A DNA stretch of 20,356 nt from JBBTXM01 sp038062255 (GTDB lineage: Bacteria; Patescibacteriota; Minisyncoccia; UBA11713; 2-01-FULL-45-33), in NCBI GenBank assembly GCA_038062255.1, contig JBBTXM010000001.1:1-20356 (forward strand), written 5' to 3'. Shown piece by piece: positions 1 to 6,975 of the stretch. Position numbers and translations under genes: made by a program. Below the pieces are notes generated by a model, which saw only the letters and a program-made list of their open reading frames with translations, was not told where the DNA came from and did not search any database. The number at the start of each line of letters is the position of its first letter. Position 1 is the first letter of the stretch.

Positions 1-572
1 ACATTGTTTGCCACATCTTCAATGGTGCAACGCGCGCGCTGATAATACGGAGCTCTTCCCCCGCCGGAAATCAAAAGCTGGATTCTTGGTTTAAATGGTT
101 TGCAAAGCTCTGTAAGTTCAAGCTCTTGTATAAATATTCCACTTGCTTCATTGGCAGCGTCTTTTAGAAAATCTTCCCAATTTGTGACAAAAAGAGGTTT
201 TCCGTTTCTGCCGCCGGTTTTTATCCAGCTGACAATATCTTTTGTTATTTTATTTATTGCCATTCTTCCCAACTTCCACTCGATGCCGTCCAAAGAGCCA
301 GATGCCCCAGGAATTGGCAGGCTCACCGAACCTACGCCCGGTATGCTTATTTTTCTCGTTCCAACTTCTTTGTTCTTAATTGCTTCCATTGCCCTGTTGA
401 ATACCGGAACTTCCGCTCCCGATGCTCCCGAGGTTCCGCTAAGTCCTGGAACCCCACCGCTAAAGCCCTGAACAAGTCCAGCAGTGCTTTTGAAATCGTC
501 GAACCAACCAGCGTATGCCAAAGACGGGGCAAGAGTCGAAATTATTAAAAATGATATTAATGTTTTTTTCAT
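1..572 (-). CDS. Secreted protein of Parcubacteria type, 3' end missing
   Basis: The ATG at 572 opens a frame that stays open to the left edge, giving 190 residues with no stop, so the C terminus is outside the window. Residues 1-21 form a clear signal peptide: MKK, a hydrophobic core, then a cleavage site after SLAYA. A Gly/Ser-rich stretch follows at about 35-60. Then comes a segment around DIVSWIKTGG and FVTNWEDFLKD that I recognise as common in Parcubacteria secreted proteins found near type IV secretion or pilus-like loci; that association is from memory and not tested here. The start codon overlaps the stop of the upstream TSP3 gene in an ATGA arrangement, which argues for one transcript with translational coupling. 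Function is unknown; an extracytoplasmic role is inferred from the signal peptide. Confidence 0.75.
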   Translation of the reverse strand, partial: MKKTLISFLIISTLAPSLAYAGWFDDFKSTAGLVQGFSGGVPGLSGTSGASGAEVPVFNRAMEAIKNKEVGTRKISIPGVGSVSLPIPGASGSLDGIEWKLGRMAINKITKDIVSWIKTGGRNGKPLFVTNWEDFLKDAANEASGIFIQELELTELCKPFKPRIQLLISGGGRAPYYQRARCTIEDVANN

Positions 573-1520
573 TGAATTTCGTTAAAATATTTTGTGAAAA
601 AGTAGCCTCCCTCTTTTTCTTCAAATTTTATTTTGTCGCGCTCAACCTGCGATTTCAGTTTTTTCAAAAATTCTTCTGTTCTCTCGCCTTCTTTTACGTA
701 AAGGCGCATGCCGACAATGGCTTTGGCTGGGTCATCCTCTATTTCTCTCATATTACGCACGGCAAAAAGAGTGTTTTGCATTATATTTAGAAGCTCAACG
801 TGCAGTTCCGCGTAAGATTTTGGAACAATTTCTTTTTGCAAGTAGAATGCCATGTTTTTATACGCCTCGATTATAGGATCAAAAAGTTTTATGTTTTTAA
901 AGTTTTCTCCGGAAACAATTAAATCCACTATGTTCAATTCAGAACCCGATATGTTTCTGAAATTTTTGCTGAAAGAGCTTCCAAGTTTGTTTAAGTAATC
1001 TTTTGGTTCCGNNNNNNNNNNCGATTCCTTGTTCAATGCCCAAAGCTATTGAATCCGCCAAACCTTCCTGGGCCGAAGCGCTCAAAGCTTCTCCACCAAC
1101 AAGGCCCTTGCCCGCAAAATAATTTTTCCCGAATTCTTCGGCAATCTTTGCCGTAAATGTTGTCGCGGAATCAGCGCTATCTTTTTTTATAATTTCTTCC
1201 GGATTTTCAAGTTTATCCGCGCCGGCTATTTTTGGGTTTCTTCCCGCTTTTACTTCATCGCCGTCTTTTGTTCCGTCGCCATCCGTATCCGTTAGAGTTG
1301 GATTTGTCGTCCAAAGCTGTTCTTCCCAATCTTTAAGGCCGTCGTTGTCGGTATCCTTGTCCGCCTCAATGCTCGCCGTAGGCGAGTTTTGGGCTGGATT
1401 TCCGGCCGAGTCTTTTCCTTTGTCCCAAATATACAAAACCAACCAGCCAATCACCAAAATCGTGATTATTGAACCGACCGCCTTTACAAAATTTTTAGAT
1501 GGTAAATAATCCTGTTTCAC
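569..1520 (-). CDS. TSP3-repeat membrane-anchored protein, interrupted by assembly gap
   Basis: The gene reads from a GTG at 1520 to a TGA at 569-571, with ten Ns at 1012-1021. Near the N terminus is one transmembrane helix (about residues 14-33). It is followed by an acidic segment with two thrombospondin type-3-like calcium-binding repeats (DTDNDGLKDWEE and DTDGDGTKDGDE), and then a long helical C-terminal region on both sides of the gap. The codon phase differs on the two sides by exactly what is expected if the missing length is a multiple of three rather than ten, so the frame break is an assembly artefact. GTG 1520 is preferred to the more upstream in-frame start at 1643 because it begins the membrane-protein N terminus and sits 7 nt after an extended -10. 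Probably exported and calcium-binding; exact role unknown. Confidence 0.75.
1012..1021. other. Assembly gap (10 Ns) inside a coding region
   Basis: Ten consecutive Ns. The flanking coding sequence is in two different frames. Restoring one frame requires the real number of missing bases to be divisible by three, so the N count is a placeholder. Confidence 0.95.
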
Positions 1521-1527
1521 CTCTTTT

Positions 1528-1533
1528 ATTGTA
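1528..1533 (-). promoter_or_regulatory. Extended -10 for the TSP3 gene
   Basis: On the minus strand TGATACAAT (TGn plus TACAAT, 5/6 to TATAAT) is followed by 7 nt (AAAAGAG) and then the GTG at 1520. The predicted transcript starts at the start codon. No good -35 is visible. Confidence 0.45.
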
Positions 1534-1559
1534 TCATTTATGCCACTTAAAATTGTGTG

Positions 1560-1565
1560 TATAAT
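1560..1565 (+). promoter_or_regulatory. Consensus -10 (TATAAT) for the gene at 1573
   Basis: A perfect TATAAT ends 7 nt before the ATG at 1573, so the mRNA should be leaderless. The -35 region (around 1537-1542) is weak. It lies back to back with the promoter of the divergent TSP3 gene. Confidence 0.5.
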
Positions 1566-1572
1566 TAAGCTA

Positions 1573-2133
1573 ATGACCAGGCTTATCGCTTCTCTTTTAA
1601 TTTTTGTGTTTTTGGGGGTTTTGTTGCTTGTTCCTATTCCCACTTCTGCAATTATAAAGATTGGTGGGGTAACTCCAAAGAGTGGATTTACATTTAAACC
1701 TTGCGCGGATCTTACATCATGCGCAATTATTATTGGAATTCAAGTATTTTTGACACTTTTTGAAGGTAAATTGAAATGTCTTTTTGGTTCAGAACAAGAT
1801 ATTTTTAAGGCTGGGCTCACTCCACAGACCGTTATTCAGGATAGCGCCTATGACAGTATTGCGGGTGTTAAATCTCTTACAGACACCCAAGGTAACTTTG
1901 GCGGGCAAATTTTAACAAAACAAAAATGCAAATGCGGAGGAAAATTAGGGGTAAAAGAGGTTATGATGATTGGTCCACCAAGAAGGACAATGGTTGCTGT
2001 AACATCGGGCACAAAAGTGTATGACTATCGTTCATTTCAACCCGGAAATTGGGTTTTGGGGCGTTCAACAGGACAAGTGGTTTGCAGAATACCTAAGGCC
2101 TTGATGATAGAGGAAATTGGAACGAGTAAATAA
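1573..2133 (+). CDS. Secreted cysteine-containing protein, Parcubacteria-type hypothetical
   Basis: 186 residues from ATG 1573. I prefer this start to the in-frame ATG at 1540 because it directly opens a signal peptide (MTRLIAS, a long hydrophobic core, cleavage near PTSA) and because a TATAAT ends 7 nt upstream. The mature part has several cysteines (PCADLTSC, LKCLFG, KCKCGGK, VVCRIP) that could form disulfides outside the cell. The C-terminal pattern IGPPRRTMV...PGNWVLG...VCRIPK...IGTSK resembles a family of short secreted Patescibacteria proteins I have seen repeatedly without known function. It is transcribed away from the TSP3 gene, and its last 41 bp overlap the 3' end of the convergent rsmA. 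I cannot assign a function. Confidence 0.7.
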   Translation: MTRLIASLLIFVFLGVLLLVPIPTSAIIKIGGVTPKSGFTFKPCADLTSCAIIIGIQVFLTLFEGKLKCLFGSEQDIFKAGLTPQTVIQDSAYDSIAGVKSLTDTQGNFGGQILTKQKCKCGGKLGVKEVMMIGPPRRTMVAVTSGTKVYDYRSFQPGNWVLGRSTGQVVCRIPKALMIEEIGTSK

Positions 2134-2917
2134 TTGCCCAATCTTCTAACTTTAATTCTTCCGGGCGCTTATTTGTGTATTGTTCCGGCAAATTTTTTCC
2201 CAAGGAATGGCGGAGCATTTTACGTTTTTGCTGGAAGGCTTTTCGGGCAATAGAGAGAATTTTTTCTACCTCACCCCCAGAAGAGAGATTGATATCTCTC
2301 TTCTTTCCCCCTCTCCTTACTAAGGAGAGGGGGTTGGGGGGTGAGGTCGTAATTTTTATTATCGCCGAATCCACTTTCGGCGGAGGCGAAAAATTGCCTT
2401 TGCGGACTATTTTTATAATTTCCGGTTTTCCGTATGCTTTTACGGACAGCGAAAGCAAAGATTCTTTTTTATCTTTAGCGACAATTCTTTCGGCTACTTC
2501 GCGCTGAACCATTAGAACCATAAGAGATGGTCTAAGCCGAGCTTGGGACAAGAATAAGCGCAGGAAGCGGGAGGTAATATAATAGGGAATGTTGGCAACT
2601 ATTTTGTAGCGACCCAGATGACCCAAATTTGCACCCGAATGACCCGAATCAAGCCTTATTTTTAAGATGTCGCCCTCAACAATGTTTATGTTTTTTTTGC
2701 TCTTAAACCTCTCCTTAAGAAACTGGACCAAATTTTTGTCTTTTTCCACTGCTATAATCTTCTTCGCTTTTATTGATAATGCCTCTGTAAGCACTCCCCT
2801 TCCTGGTCCCACCTCTAAAATTGTATTTTGTTTTGAAATTTGGGCGGCAGAAACAATATCCTCAATAATTTTTTTATTTGTCAGAAAATGTTGACCCAAA
2901 TAGTGACCAAAATTCAT
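2093..2917 (-). CDS. rsmA: 16S rRNA (adenine1518/1519-N6)-dimethyltransferase RsmA (KsgA)
   Basis: 274 residues, normal length for the family. RsmA dimethylates the two adjacent adenines in helix 45 of 16S rRNA using S-adenosylmethionine, late in 30S maturation. Visible motifs are GQHFLTN at 8-14, the SAM-binding LEVGPGRGVLTEAL at 34-47, the acidic EGDILKI at 81-87, the catalytic NIPYYITS at 109-116 (canonical NLPYN) and the FSPPPKVDSA motif at 177-185. Two segments look inserted: a low-complexity stretch at about 90-103 (Ser/Gly/His/Leu), and residues 191-217, which are the translation of a palindromic repeat (2268-2347). The ATG at 2917 overlaps the stop of the upstream GxxExxY gene, so the two are translationally coupled. 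The last codons overlap the convergent gene ending at 2133. Confidence 0.95.
   Translation of the reverse strand: MNFGHYLGQHFLTNKKIIEDIVSAAQISKQNTILEVGPGRGVLTEALSIKAKKIIAVEKDKNLVQFLKERFKSKKNINIVEGDILKIRLDSGHSGANLGHLGRYKIVANIPYYITSRFLRLFLSQARLRPSLMVLMVQREVAERIVAKDKKESLLSLSVKAYGKPEIIKIVRKGNFSPPPKVDSAIIKITTSPPNPLSLVRRGGKKRDINLSSGGEVEKILSIARKAFQQKRKMLRHSLGKNLPEQYTNKRPEELKLEDWAIIYSFQFPLSSRP
2268..2347. repeat. Palindromic repeat, copy 1, translated inside rsmA
   Basis: About 80 bp bounded by CCTCACCCCC and GGGGGGTGAGG. It contains two inner hairpins: AGAGAGATTGATATCTCTCT, and CCCCCTCTCC with GGAGAGGGGG around CTTACTAA. The same element in the opposite orientation lies at 11881-11959. The minus strand is read through in frame as part of RsmA. 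Confidence 0.85.
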
Positions 2918-3315
2918 ATTGTTTTATCTGAGATGTCTGAATAATATAATTTAGCGTTAACAATTCTTTTTGGTTTTAAATAGCGGTGGCGAAAATTAAC
3001 AATTAAACCAAGTTCAATACCAGAGGATTCTAAATATCTGTTCACTTGATAATAATCACTCTTGGTAACAAATGGTTTTGCTTTTACTTCAACAACAATT
3101 TTGTTTTCAATCAGAAAATCAAAACGGTTTCCCGAGCTATTCAAATCAATTTCTCGTTTATGATTTATGTTTTGCGACTTAAATTCTTCTTCCAAAACGT
3201 CGCTATATTGTTTTTCTCTGGCGAATCTGCCAAGTTTGTTGTGAATCTTAAAGAATATGCCATTTAAAACATACGACAACTCACTGTGTATTAATTTTTT
3301 ATTCATTTGGGTCAT
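2914..3315 (-). CDS. GxxExxY family protein (PDDEXK_3-like)
   Basis: 133 residues with the layout of the GxxExxY family: an N-terminal ELSYVLNGIFFKIHNKLG helix, then GRFAREKQYSDVLEEEF (the GxxExxY region, here degenerate), then FDFLIENKIVVEVKA, where D and E/K match the PD-(D/E)XK nuclease-like core, and a C-terminal LGLIVNF strand. Proteins of this family are small, widespread in metagenomes and of unclear function; nuclease activity is predicted by fold only. The gene sits 30 nt downstream of uvrD and its stop overlaps the rsmA start, so it is the middle gene of the operon. ATG 3315 is used; ATG 3306, three codons later, is also possible. Confidence 0.8.
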   Translation of the reverse strand: MTQMNKKLIHSELSYVLNGIFFKIHNKLGRFAREKQYSDVLEEEFKSQNINHKREIDLNSSGNRFDFLIENKIVVEVKAKPFVTKSDYYQVNRYLESSGIELGLIVNFRHRYLKPKRIVNAKLYYSDISDKTI

Positions 3316-3345
3316 TCGTGTGAATTAGTGTATTGGGGTCGCTAT

Positions 3346-5217
3346 TTATTCGACATAAATGTTTTCCTCCATTTCGTAATAGTTGGGTTTATTGATATGC
3401 GCTATCAAGTGTTTTGGTATTTCGCCCAAAAATCTTGATGGCGCTGCCATATTTGTGTTGCCAAAAATTGTTCTCTGCGAGGTAAGCGTAACATAAAGCT
3501 TGGTTTTGGCGCGGGTGAGAGCCACGTAAAACAATCTTCGTTCCTCCTCTATTTCTTCCGGGCTTATCGAAAGCGCATGCGGAAAAAGCCCCTCTTCGAG
3601 CCCGGCTATAAATACGGCTTCAAACTCCAGTCCCTTTGCCATATGGGCGGTCATAAGAGTAACTTTGCCCGCCCCGAGCGGAGTCGAGGGGTCGCCCTTA
3701 TCGTCCGCGGAAAACAGCGAAACATGTTCCAAAAAATTTTCAATTGTCTGTTCCTTGGCGATTGTCAGAAGCTCTTGCACATTTTGCCAGCGTTCAGCGC
3801 CTTTTTCTGTGCCGTCGTCGATAAATTCTCGGTATTTTATTGATTTTATTAAATTTTGAATGGTGTCGAAAGTGTTTTTGGATTGTTTGGTGCGTAAAGA
3901 TTCTATTAGGCTCTCGAATTCTTTTATCTTTTGTGCCTCCGAATTATTCAAATCTTTTATCCCACTCATTATTTTTAGTGCCAGGGTTTTTCCTATTCCT
4001 CTTGGCGGAATGTTGAGAATTCTCCTTTTACTTATTGTGTCCGCGGGATTTTGCATAAGACGGAGATATCCTAAGATGTCTTTTATTTCTCTTCTTTCGT
4101 AAAATCTGAATCCTCCAACGACTTTGTAAGGAATTCCGTAAGTAAGCATTGCCTCTTCAAGCGCGCGCGACTGGGCGTTTGTGCGGTATAAGATTGCGAT
4201 ATCGTTATAACCCCTACCCCCCGACTGGAGAATTTCCTCCGCTATCTTTCTTGCCTCATCACGCTCATTTATTCCGTAAATCGCGCGGATAAGCTCGCTG
4301 CCTCTGCGCTCCGCTACGAGATTTTTGGGCAGGCGCATTTTATTATTCAAAATTACGGCGTTGGCGGCTTCAAGGATAATATCCGTGGAGCGGTAATTTT
4401 GTTCAAGCGTTATTATTTTGGCTTCCGCGTAGTCTTTTTGAAAATTCAAAACGTTTCTGAAATCCGCGCCTCTCCAGCTGTAAATTGCCTGGTCAATATC
4501 GCCTACGGCGAAAATATTCCGATGCGACGCGGCAAGCAGTTTGCTTAATGCGTACTGGGCCTTGTTTGTGTCCTGGTACTCGTCTATGTGTATGAATTGC
4601 CAGCGGGACTGGTAGTTTTTTAAAATATCTTCTTTTTGCTGAAGGAGTTTTACGGGGAGGATAAGGAGATCGTCGAAGTCGAGCATATTCTGGTTTTTCT
4701 TTTTTCGTTCGTAAAGCTCCCATGTTCTTTTGAAGTTTTCTCCCCAAAAGCTCCGTTCTTCGAAATCCCCCGCCGAAACAAGCGAGTTTTTCATTTTAGA
4801 CATTTGGTTTTTAAATTTTCCATGGTCGAATTCTTTAGGGTTGATTCCCAAATCTTTTTCCGATTCTTTAATCAGGCTTAAAGAGTCGTCTTCGTCGAGT
4901 ATCGTTGGGTTTCTGCCCATTCCCAGGGTTTTTGTGTTTTCTTTGATAATCAAAAGCCCAAGCTGGTGGAAAGTGCCAACAAAGGGGCTAGTCCCTATTC
5001 CCTGGCCCCTATCCCCTATGCGCGTTTTCATTTCTTCCGCCGCCTTGTTTGTAAAAGTAACCGCCAAAATTGATTCCGGCGCTGTTCCGCTTTCGATTAG
5101 CCTTTTAATTCTTTCCGTAATGACTTTAGTTTTTCCCGCGCCAGCGCCGGCAACCACCAAAACAGGTTCGTTGGACGACTCCACCGCCTCTTTTTGTTTC
5201 TGATTAAGATTTTCCAT
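3346..5217 (-). CDS. UvrD/PcrA-type superfamily 1A DNA helicase
   Basis: 623 residues, shorter than the roughly 720 of typical PcrA/UvrD; the shortfall is at the C terminus, where the RNA-polymerase-interacting tail usually lies. The helicase motifs are intact: QxxA-type N terminus, Walker A AGAGAGKT at 23-30, TFTNKAAEEM (Ia), DEYQDTN (Walker B/II), GDIDQAIYSWRGA (III), LEQNYRS (IV), MTAHMAKGLEFEAVFIAGL (V) and LFYVALTRAK (VI). It should be an ATP-dependent 3'-5' translocase for DNA repair and fork clearance. A short palindrome is translated near residues 508-516 (DPSTPLGAG) just before motif V. An extended -10 (TGCTAAAAT on the minus strand) lies 13 nt before the ATG and would give a leader of about 6 nt without SD. 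First gene of the operon with the GxxExxY gene and rsmA. Confidence 0.93.
   Translation of the reverse strand: MENLNQKQKEAVESSNEPVLVVAGAGAGKTKVITERIKRLIESGTAPESILAVTFTNKAAEEMKTRIGDRGQGIGTSPFVGTFHQLGLLIIKENTKTLGMGRNPTILDEDDSLSLIKESEKDLGINPKEFDHGKFKNQMSKMKNSLVSAGDFEERSFWGENFKRTWELYERKKKNQNMLDFDDLLILPVKLLQQKEDILKNYQSRWQFIHIDEYQDTNKAQYALSKLLAASHRNIFAVGDIDQAIYSWRGADFRNVLNFQKDYAEAKIITLEQNYRSTDIILEAANAVILNNKMRLPKNLVAERRGSELIRAIYGINERDEARKIAEEILQSGGRGYNDIAILYRTNAQSRALEEAMLTYGIPYKVVGGFRFYERREIKDILGYLRLMQNPADTISKRRILNIPPRGIGKTLALKIMSGIKDLNNSEAQKIKEFESLIESLRTKQSKNTFDTIQNLIKSIKYREFIDDGTEKGAERWQNVQELLTIAKEQTIENFLEHVSLFSADDKGDPSTPLGAGKVTLMTAHMAKGLEFEAVFIAGLEEGLFPHALSISPEEIEEERRLFYVALTRAKTKLYVTLTSQRTIFGNTNMAAPSRFLGEIPKHLIAHINKPNYYEMEENIYVE
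3671..3693. repeat. Short GC-rich repeat translated in uvrD
   Basis: GCCCCGAGCGGAGTCGAGGG followed by GTC. It is an example of the 'CCTCGACTCCGCTCGGGG' type of dispersed repeat known from many draft bacterial genomes, here read on the minus strand as DPSTPLGAG inside the helicase. Confidence 0.5.
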
Positions 5218-5331
5218 GAGAATAATACGAATTTTAGCAGGTTTTTGTAATCCACACCCGCCCTTGCCAAAGATTGCCCCGACCGCAGTCGGGGTGCTAG
5301 AATGACTTTAACAGTCGGATTGGAGCACCTG
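5218..5331. other. Intergenic stretch with a short hairpin
   Basis: No gene seen. It holds the uvrD promoter region and a perfect hairpin at 5277-5294 (CCCCGAC, loop CGCA, GTCGGGG). A related 18-mer occurs in frame at 10368-10385. Confidence 0.5.
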
Positions 5332-5463
5332 CCCCCACACTAATCATAATGTTGAAAGTTTCTGCTAAATCATGGGGGTACAGACATCTGGGAAAATAAG
5401 CCTAATTTGAGCTAAAATATCGTTATTTTGCCTTGTGCAGGACATTATGATTAGTGTGGGGGG
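5332..5463. mobile_element. MITE-like element with 21-bp perfect terminal inverted repeats
   Basis: The left arm 5332-5352 (CCCCCACACTAATCATAATG plus T) is the exact reverse complement of 5442-5462, with 89 bp between the arms. There is no open reading frame inside. Size, perfect terminal inverted repeats and lack of coding capacity fit a miniature inverted-repeat transposable element. No clear target-site duplication was found; ACCT just outside the left end has an inverted match AGGT a few bases beyond the right end. A structured RNA is an alternative. Confidence 0.6.
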
Positions 5464-5570
5464 TAAAGGTAAAAATAATGATAAAAAAGCTAGGATATCC
5501 CAGAAAGTGTTGTTATTAACTTAGACTTTAACTTATTTTAGAAAACTCAAAATGGTCTAAATTTGCTTTT

Positions 5571-6527
5571 TTGGGCACTCTATTGTCCATTTTTGTGTTT
5601 TTTGCCGTTGCAAACCCAGCCCACGCGGGGTTTTTGTCTTTTTTAGGCAAAATTTTGGGAGATGAAAAAAAGGATGAATCGTTTAACTCGCAAAACCTTC
5701 CATTGCTTGCTGCAAACGCCGGAGTGGGCGGGGCTTCCATAAACTTTGTGGAAGAATCATCTCTTCTTCCTGTTGTGGGCCCAATGGGCAGCGACGCGGA
5801 TATTGAAACATACAAACTCGACCAAATCACAACATATACCGTCCGTTCGGGCGACAATCTTTCAAAAATCGCCAAAATGTTCGGGGTAGATGTCGGGACA
5901 ATTTATTGGGCAAACTCTCTCAAAAGGGGCGACCTCATAAAAGAGGGAGATGTATTGGTTATTTTGCCGATTACGGGGGTTCAATATCAAATCAAGAAGG
6001 GAGATACCCTTGAATCTATTGCCAAAAAACTTAAAGGCGATGTTGGCGAAATAATGTCTTACAACGGAATAGATAACGATAGTTTGGTTGTCGGTTCCAC
6101 TATAATAATTCCAAACGCTGAATTGAGCCCCGTGCCATCTTCTTCTGGCAACATCACTCGAGGTACGGGAGGGCCGAATTTGTCTGGATATTTCATAAGG
6201 CCGATTTCTGGAGGACGAAAATCGCAAGGGCTTCACGGATTTAATGGGGTTGATTTGGCAAATACTTGCGGTACTCCGATTATGGCTTCGGCCTCGGGAA
6301 CCGTTTTGATTGCCCGCGCCAGCGGATGGAACGGGGGCTATGGACGATATGTTGTAATCGCCCACCCCAACGGCACCCAAACTGTTTATTCACACATGTT
6401 TAATGTTTCCGTAGCGGTAGGCCAGTACGTTCAGCAAGGTTGGCAGATTGGAACAGTTGGTTCAACGGGACAGTCAACCGGTTGCCATGTTCACTTCGAA
6501 ATCCGCGGAGCAAAGAACCCGTTTTAG
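5571..6527 (+). CDS. Secreted LysM-LysM-M23 murein endopeptidase
   Basis: 318 residues from the TTG at 5571. A signal peptide ends at NPAHA (about residue 19). It is followed by a linker, two LysM peptidoglycan-binding modules (about 89-133 and 139-181) and a Ser/Gly-rich spacer. The C-terminal M23 (LytM/lysostaphin-type) peptidase domain spans about 206-312. Zinc-site and catalytic residues are visible: H222 and D228 in the HGFNGVD motif, YSH at 273-275 and HVH at 306-308, so the enzyme should be active, cutting peptide cross-links in the wall. The start is uncertain: the frame is open back to 5532 and its upstream part (ILENSKWSKF) would supply the positive N-region the signal peptide lacks, but no ATG, GTG or TTG lies there. 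The nearest ATG (5552) is out of frame. A hairpin terminator follows at 6544. Confidence 0.88.
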   Translation: MGTLLSIFVFFAVANPAHAGFLSFLGKILGDEKKDESFNSQNLPLLAANAGVGGASINFVEESSLLPVVGPMGSDADIETYKLDQITTYTVRSGDNLSKIAKMFGVDVGTIYWANSLKRGDLIKEGDVLVILPITGVQYQIKKGDTLESIAKKLKGDVGEIMSYNGIDNDSLVVGSTIIIPNAELSPVPSSSGNITRGTGGPNLSGYFIRPISGGRKSQGLHGFNGVDLANTCGTPIMASASGTVLIARASGWNGGYGRYVVIAHPNGTQTVYSHMFNVSVAVGQYVQQGWQIGTVGSTGQSTGCHVHFEIRGAKNPF

Positions 6528-6532
6528 TTCAC

Positions 6533-6622
6533 CTCCATCCCAGCCCTTCCTCCTTGTTAAGGAGAGAAGGGTTTTTTATTTTCCCCTCTCCTTGATAAGG
6601 AGGGGGACAAAGGGGGAGGTAT
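6533..6622. repeat. Palindromic repeat related to the 2268 and 11881 copies
   Basis: Two tandem stem-loops built from CTCCTT...AAGGAG cores with C/G-rich flanks (CCCCTCTCCTTGATAAGGAG is the second). Sequence style and core match the repeat translated in rsmA, but this copy is diverged. Its first half doubles as a terminator. Confidence 0.6.
6544..6577 (+). terminator. Terminator of the LysM-M23 gene
   Basis: The stem pairs CCCTTCCTCCTT with AAGGAGAGAAGGG (imperfect) around GTT and is followed directly by TTTTTTATTTT. It lies 17 nt after the stop codon at 6527 and is formed by the palindromic repeat. Confidence 0.75.
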
Positions 6623-6652
6623 AAAATACCCAGTCAGACGACCGGGCATTTT
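6623..6652 (-). terminator. Terminator of the 89-residue gene
   Basis: On the minus strand ATGCCCGGTC and GACTGGGTAT form a 10-bp stem (two G-U pairs) around a GTCT/TCTG-type loop, flanked by AAAA and TTTT. It begins at the stop codon of the minus-strand gene. The pairing is better on the minus strand than on the plus strand. Confidence 0.65.
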
Positions 6653-6920
6653 AGTTTAGAGAATCATTAAATTCTTTTTGCTGTTTTTGGACCAGCTCCC
6701 AAAGCCACGGGGCTTCAACGCCTATATTGATGCGGAATATCCATTTTTGGGGAGTGTCGAGAATTTTTGTGACAATTCCAGCCTGGATATATTCGTGGAT
6801 TTTCATAATTTGTTCATCTGTAAGTCCGCTTCCGCCCGGCCAGTCTATTTCAAAAATAGCTTCGGGTTCCATCATTTCTTCGAGTATTCCTTCAACGACA
6901 AATTCGTCTTCTGGATCCAT
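6651..6920 (-). CDS. Small acidic protein of unknown function
   Basis: 89 residues, not recognised. It is acidic at the N terminus (MDPEDEFVVEGILEEMME), rich in aromatic residues in the second half (WIFRINIGVEAPWLW), and has no signal peptide or membrane segment, so it is probably cytoplasmic. The ATG at 6920 is well supported by a strong Shine-Dalgarno sequence GGGGAGG five bases upstream. That SD is the end of a dispersed GC-rich palindrome (6926-6963), and the promoter region lies in the remnant of a second comM gene. It is followed by its own terminator and so is monocistronic. Codon-level plausibility and the SD argue that it is real, but the function is open. Confidence 0.65.
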   Translation of the reverse strand: MDPEDEFVVEGILEEMMEPEAIFEIDWPGGSGLTDEQIMKIHEYIQAGIVTKILDTPQKWIFRINIGVEAPWLWELVQKQQKEFNDSLN

Positions 6921-6925
6921 TTTAG

Positions 6926-6963
6926 CCTCCCCTTGCTACGCCAAAGCTTTTAGCGCAGGCGAG
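6926..6963 (-). repeat. GC-rich palindrome carrying a Shine-Dalgarno, copy A
   Basis: Read on the minus strand: GCGCTAAAAGCTTTGGCGTA, then GCAAGGGGAGG, 5 nt before the ATG at 6920. The last 20 or so bases match the leader of the gene at 13520 nearly base for base (CTTTGGCGTRGCAARGGRGG). Confidence 0.7.
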
Positions 6964-6975
6964 TTTTCACTCTAT

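Noticed and set aside
1370..1387. CTCGCC-GTA-GGCGAG hairpin inside the TSP3 gene as a terminator
   Set aside because: Inside an intact coding region without a T run; more likely another translated short palindrome (SPTAS).
1511..1520. Single GTTTCAC half site near 1514 and CGTGAAAC near 19405 as additional parS sites
   Set aside because: Only half sites, without the second arm; such 7-8-mers are expected by chance in 20 kb.
4493..4747. Overlapping open frames inside uvrD, including an Arg/Pro-rich one
   Set aside because: Alternative-frame shadows of a well-conserved helicase gene.
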